Positions 5,517 to 8,234 of a stretch of 8,234 nucleotides of DNA are shown here, in pieces. The DNA is from an uncultured Alistipes sp. (GTDB lineage: Bacteria > Bacteroidota > Bacteroidia > Bacteroidales > Rikenellaceae), in contig USBO01000074.1 in assembly GCA_900552955.1 (NCBI GenBank), forward strand, positions 1 to 8,234, in the 5' to 3' direction. Below the pieces are notes generated by a model that saw only the letters and a program-made list of their open reading frames with translations, did no database searches and was not told where the DNA came from. Position 1 is the first letter of the stretch, and each line of letters begins with the position of its first letter. The position numbers were made by a program, and so were the translations under genes.

Positions 5517-6023
5517 ATGAAGATTCGGGAGATCGAGGCGGGGCACGACATCATGGAGGTGAACCGGCTGGCGGGGCTGATCTGGCACGAAGCCTACCGC
5601 GGGATCATCTCGCGCGAGCAGATCGCCTACATGGTCGAGCGGTTCCAGTCCGTGCGGGCGATCACCGAGCAGGTGGCGCTCGACGGCTATCGCTATTTTC
5701 TGCTGGAGGACGAGGGGCGTGCCGTGGGCTACTGCGGCGTGCAGATGCGCGACGGCGAGTTGTTTCTGAGCAAGATTTATCTGCTGGTGGAGGTGCGGGG
5801 ACGGGGCTTTTTCCCGCAGATGCTGGAGCACCTGACGGACCTGTGCCGCGACCGCGGCCTGCGGACGATCCGGCTGACGGTCAACCGCCACAACGAACGG
5901 GCGATCGGCGCCTACCGGCGTGCCGGTTTCCGTGAGGTGTGCACGCAGGTGACCGACATCGGCGGTGGTTACGTGATGGACGATTATGTGATGGAGCGCG
6001 AGGTCGCGCCCGAAAAGCGATAG
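5517..6023 (+). CDS. GNAT-family N-acetyltransferase
   Basis: This 168-residue protein has the GNAT fold, whose members move an acetyl group from acetyl-CoA to an amine on a small molecule or protein. Motif A, the pyrophosphate-binding loop, lies in LSKIYLLVEVRGRGFFPQML at 84-103, where RGRGFF stands in for the usual Q/RxxGxG/A. Motif B is LTVNRHNERAIGAYRRAGF at 120-138, with N126 and Y133 at the expected places. The N-terminal part has WHEAYRGIISREQIAYM at 23-39, a pattern I recall from a Bacteroidota GNAT subgroup with no known substrate. It sits 6 bp after pepE and 3 bp before tyrA, so it is surely co-transcribed with them, but that mixed operon does not point to a substrate. Confidence 0.88.
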   Translation: MKIREIEAGHDIMEVNRLAGLIWHEAYRGIISREQIAYMVERFQSVRAITEQVALDGYRYFLLEDEGRAVGYCGVQMRDGELFLSKIYLLVEVRGRGFFPQMLEHLTDLCRDRGLRTIRLTVNRHNERAIGAYRRAGFREVCTQVTDIGGGYVMDDYVMEREVAPEKR

Positions 6024-6026
6024 AGG

Positions 6027-6869
6027 ATGAATGTTCTGATTGTAGGCGTCGGCCTGATCGGCGGATCGTTTGCGCTGGCGCTGCGCGAGCACGGACTGGC
6101 GGCGCGCATCGACGGCGTGGAGTTGTCGGAGGAGCACGCCCGTCGGGCGCTCGAACGGGGCTTGGTCGACCGCATCGTGACGCTCGACGAGGGGCTTCCC
6201 GCGGCCGATCTGGTGGTGCTGGCGACACCCGTTGACACGATACCGCTGCTGACGGTGAAGATTCTCAACCGCATCGCGCCGCACCAGATCGTGATGGACA
6301 CGGGTTCGATCAAGGGCGAGCTGTGCGAGGTGGTGGCCATGCACGCCCGCCGCGGACGTTTCGTGGCTACGCACCCGATGTGGGGAACCGAATACAGCGG
6401 CCCCGACGCCGCGTGCAGGGGCGCTTTTGCGGGGCGCACGGCCGTCGTCTGCGAGCGCGAGCGCAGCGACCGCGATGCCGTCGAGACTGTCGAGCGGATC
6501 TACCGCACGCTGGGGATGCCGCTTGCGGCGATGGATCCCGAGGAGCACGACCTCCACACGGCCTATGTCTCCCATATTTCGCATATCACGTCGTTCGCGC
6601 TGGCGCTCACCGTGCTGGAGAAGGAGCGCGAGGAGCAGCACATCTTCGATCTGGCGGGCGGCGGTTTCGAGTCGACGGTGCGACTGGCCAAGAGCGCGCC
6701 GCGCACGTGGGTGCCGATCCTGCTGCGCAACAAGTACAACGTGCTCGACGTCCTGCGCGAACATATTCACCAGTTGCAGATCATGCGGCGCATGATCGAG
6801 CGCGACGACGCCGAGGGGCTGTCGGCGGCTATGCAACGGGCCAATACCATCCAGAAGATTCTGCCGTGA
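6027..6869 (+). CDS. tyrA: Prephenate dehydrogenase (tyrosine biosynthesis)
   Basis: TyrA oxidises and decarboxylates prephenate to 4-hydroxyphenylpyruvate, usually with NAD+, as a late step towards tyrosine. The 280-residue protein starts with a dinucleotide fold, GVGLIGGS at 7-14, followed by VMDTGSIKG at 89-97. HPMWGTEYSG at 116-125 corresponds to the family's HPMxGTExSG segment, with S124 near the substrate. HDLHTAYVSHISH at 174-186 contains the histidine (H183) that corresponds to the catalytic one in the family, and AGGGFESTVRLA at 210-221 is the typical helical-domain motif. It is a single-domain enzyme without chorismate mutase or ACT domains. In many Bacteroidota tyrA sits with other aromatic-pathway genes; here it is between a GNAT gene and yraN, so it is separated from its pathway partners within this window. 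Confidence 0.93.
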   Translation: MNVLIVGVGLIGGSFALALREHGLAARIDGVELSEEHARRALERGLVDRIVTLDEGLPAADLVVLATPVDTIPLLTVKILNRIAPHQIVMDTGSIKGELCEVVAMHARRGRFVATHPMWGTEYSGPDAACRGAFAGRTAVVCERERSDRDAVETVERIYRTLGMPLAAMDPEEHDLHTAYVSHISHITSFALALTVLEKEREEQHIFDLAGGGFESTVRLAKSAPRTWVPILLRNKYNVLDVLREHIHQLQIMRRMIERDDAEGLSAAMQRANTIQKILP

Positions 6870-7237
6870 GCCTCCCGCCGTCCGCCGATACGGGCCGCCG
6901 CGGCGAACAGGCGGCCGTCGACTACCTGCGCAGGGCGGGGTTTTCGATTCTCGAACGCAACTGGCGCTCGGGACGTTACGAGCTGGACATCGTCGCGCGG
7001 CGGTGGGACGAACTGCATTTCGTAGAGGTCAAGACCCGCCGTGCCGGCGGCCTGACGACTCCCGAGGAGGCGATCACACCCCGCAAGTTCGCCGCGCTGC
7101 GCCGTGCCGCTATGGCCTATATGGCGCAGCGCGGCGTGCGGCTCGAACCGCAGTTCGATCTGGCGGCGGTCGATCTGATGCCGGACGGGAGGCTGAATGT
7201 CCGTTTTGCCGAACGGGCGATGGAGTGCAACTGGTGA
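6866..7237 (+). CDS. YraN-family endonuclease-like protein (UPF0102)
   Basis: This 123-residue protein belongs to the YraN/UPF0102 family, which has a restriction-endonuclease-like fold and no settled function. Typical motifs are visible: GRRGEQAAVDYLRRAGF at 10-26, then RNWRSGRYELDIVA at 31-44 and VEVKTRR at 53-59. E39, D41, E54 and K56 form the PD-(D/E)xK-type metal-binding set, so the site looks intact. The start is a GTG at 6866 that overlaps the tyrA stop (GTGA, 4 bp). No ATG lies between it and the first conserved motif, and the resulting length agrees with the family, so translational coupling to tyrA is likely. The waaA promoter begins at its stop codon. Homologues are widespread in bacteria; the cellular role is not known to me. 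Confidence 0.9.
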   Translation: MSLPPSADTGRRGEQAAVDYLRRAGFSILERNWRSGRYELDIVARRWDELHFVEVKTRRAGGLTTPEEAITPRKFAALRRAAMAYMAQRGVRLEPQFDLAAVDLMPDGRLNVRFAERAMECNW

Positions 7238-7269
7238 TTTGGCTTTTAATGCAAAAATGGTTACCTTTG
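7238..7269 (+). promoter_or_regulatory. Promoter of waaA, Bacteroidota type
   Basis: TTTG at 7238-7241, directly after the yraN stop, and TACCTTTG at 7262-7269 are both exact matches to the phylum's -33 and -7 elements, with 20 bp between them. The transcript would start near 7273-7276 and leave a leader of about 20 bases before the ATG at 7296. This is the best-formed promoter in the window. Confidence 0.75.
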
Positions 7270-7295
7270 CCGCACTCAACTTTCGATAACAGCGC

Positions 7296-8234
7296 ATGTG
7301 GTTGTATAATTTGGGCATTTCGCTCTATGCAGGAGGCATCCGTCTGGCCGCTCGGTGGCACGGCAAAGCCCGCCTGTGGAGCGAAGGCCGACGGAACTTA
7401 TTCGCACGTCTGGAGGCTGCCGTCCGTCCCTCCGACCGGATCGTCTGGGTGCATGCCGCTTCGTTGGGCGAGTTCGAGCAGGCGCGTCCGATCATCGAAC
7501 GTCTGCGCGAGGAGCATCCCGAGTTCAAGATTCTGCTCACGTTCTTCTCTCCGTCGGGATACGAAATCCGCAAGAATTACGAGGGTGCCGATTATGTCTT
7601 CTACCTTCCGGCCGACACCCCCTCCAATGCCCGCCGTTTTCTGGACATCGTCCGTCCCGAGATCGCCATTTTCATCAAATACGAATTCTGGATCAATCTG
7701 CTCGCCGAATTGCGCCGCCGCAAGGTGCGATCGTATATCGTCTCGGCGATCTTCCGCCGCAACTCGGTCTTCTTTCGTCCCTACGGCGCCATGTGGCGTC
7801 AGGCGCTGGAGACGTTCGACACGTTGTTCGTGCAGAACGCCGAATCCAAGCGGCTGTTGGCCGAGATCGGTTTCGACAACGTGGTCGTCGCGGGCGACAC
7901 GCGCTTCGACCGCGTGGCGCAGATCGCCGCAGCGGCGCCGCGTGTGGAGCGGATCGAACGCTTTCGCGGCGACAGCCGTCTGTTCGTCGCCGGTTCGACA
8001 TGGGGCCCCGACGAGGAGATTCTCCTGCCGCTGGTGAATGCCAATCCCCGCGTGAAGTTCGTCATCGCGCCCCACGAGATGGACGAGGGGCGCATCGCGC
8101 GTCTGCTGCGCGAGACGAAGGGCGGTGCCGTGCGTTATACGCAATGCGACGACGCAACGTGCTTCGACGACGTGCAGGTGCTCGTGCTCGATACGATGGG
8201 GATGCTCTCGTCGGTCTACGGATCGGCGACGAAC
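7296..8234 (+). CDS. waaA: 3-deoxy-D-manno-octulosonic acid (Kdo) transferase, partial
   Basis: WaaA (KdtA) transfers Kdo from CMP-Kdo to the lipid A precursor at the inner face of the inner membrane, an essential step in making lipopolysaccharide. The reading frame is open to the window end, giving 313 residues of an expected 400-420; the C-terminal quarter lies outside. Residues 2-21 (starting WLYNLGISLY) form the usual hydrophobic membrane anchor. HAASLGEFE at 53-61 contains E59, matching the catalytic base of the family. Further family motifs are KYEFW at 128-132, SAIFRRNSVFF at about 150-160, GDTRFDRV at 200-207, AGSTW at 232-236 and IAPHE at 257-261, with the start of the LDTMGMLSSVYG segment near the end. 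It begins 58 bp after yraN and has its own promoter. Confidence 0.93.
   Translation, partial: MWLYNLGISLYAGGIRLAARWHGKARLWSEGRRNLFARLEAAVRPSDRIVWVHAASLGEFEQARPIIERLREEHPEFKILLTFFSPSGYEIRKNYEGADYVFYLPADTPSNARRFLDIVRPEIAIFIKYEFWINLLAELRRRKVRSYIVSAIFRRNSVFFRPYGAMWRQALETFDTLFVQNAESKRLLAEIGFDNVVVAGDTRFDRVAQIAAAAPRVERIERFRGDSRLFVAGSTWGPDEEILLPLVNANPRVKFVIAPHEMDEGRIARLLRETKGGAVRYTQCDDATCFDDVQVLVLDTMGMLSSVYGSATN

Noticed and set aside
5505..6836. 443-codon frame on the minus strand opposite the GNAT and tyrA genes
   Set aside because: Antisense shadow of two clearly recognised proteins; rich in His, Arg and Gln with no known motif.
7003..8037. 344-codon + strand frame overlapping yraN and waaA
   Set aside because: Ser/Arg/Pro-rich out-of-frame shadow; the frame starting at 7296 encodes the WaaA motifs and stays open to the window end.

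Overview
The window looks like a chromosomal segment of a GC-rich member of the Bacteroidota, most like Alistipes/Rikenellaceae. Three things point there: promoters of the phylum type (TTTG, about 20 bp, TAnnTTTG), almost no Shine-Dalgarno sequences before the genes, and a lipid A Kdo transferase with the wording seen in this phylum. The genus is an inference from composition and gene content, not a match.

Layout. Positions 1-1021 hold no convincing protein gene. The first 420 bases are GC-rich and carry several hairpins, two near-perfect palindromes and homopolymer runs. The AT-richer part that follows holds a good promoter (538-569), then about 195 bases of strongly self-complementary sequence ending in six Ts (573-769), read here as a structured non-coding RNA or regulatory leader. 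Next comes a 182-residue protein of unknown function on the + strand (1022-1570), whose end faces the end of a minus-strand operon.

That operon, read from right to left, is acpP (4629-4393), fabF (4336-3089), rnc (3076-2285) and radC (2257-1604): acyl carrier protein, the ketoacyl synthase that uses it, RNase III and a RadC/JAMM protein. A 179-bp AT-rich region (4630-4808) separates acpP from a divergent + strand operon: pepE (aspartyl dipeptidase), a GNAT acetyltransferase, tyrA (prephenate dehydrogenase) and a YraN-family nuclease-like protein. Its genes lie 6 and 3 bp apart and the last pair overlap by 4 bp. The region between acpP and pepE has a candidate -10-like box for each direction and an inverted repeat.

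The last gene, waaA/kdtA (from 7296, cut off by the window end), has its own well-formed promoter that begins at the yraN stop codon. Fatty-acid elongation (acpP, fabF) and Kdo transfer to lipid A (waaA) are envelope functions. The rest is amino-acid and peptide metabolism and nucleic-acid processing, with no sign of a mobile element, phage or defence system in the coding part. The most unusual signal is the structured RNA at 573-769, which can be drawn in two competing folds.
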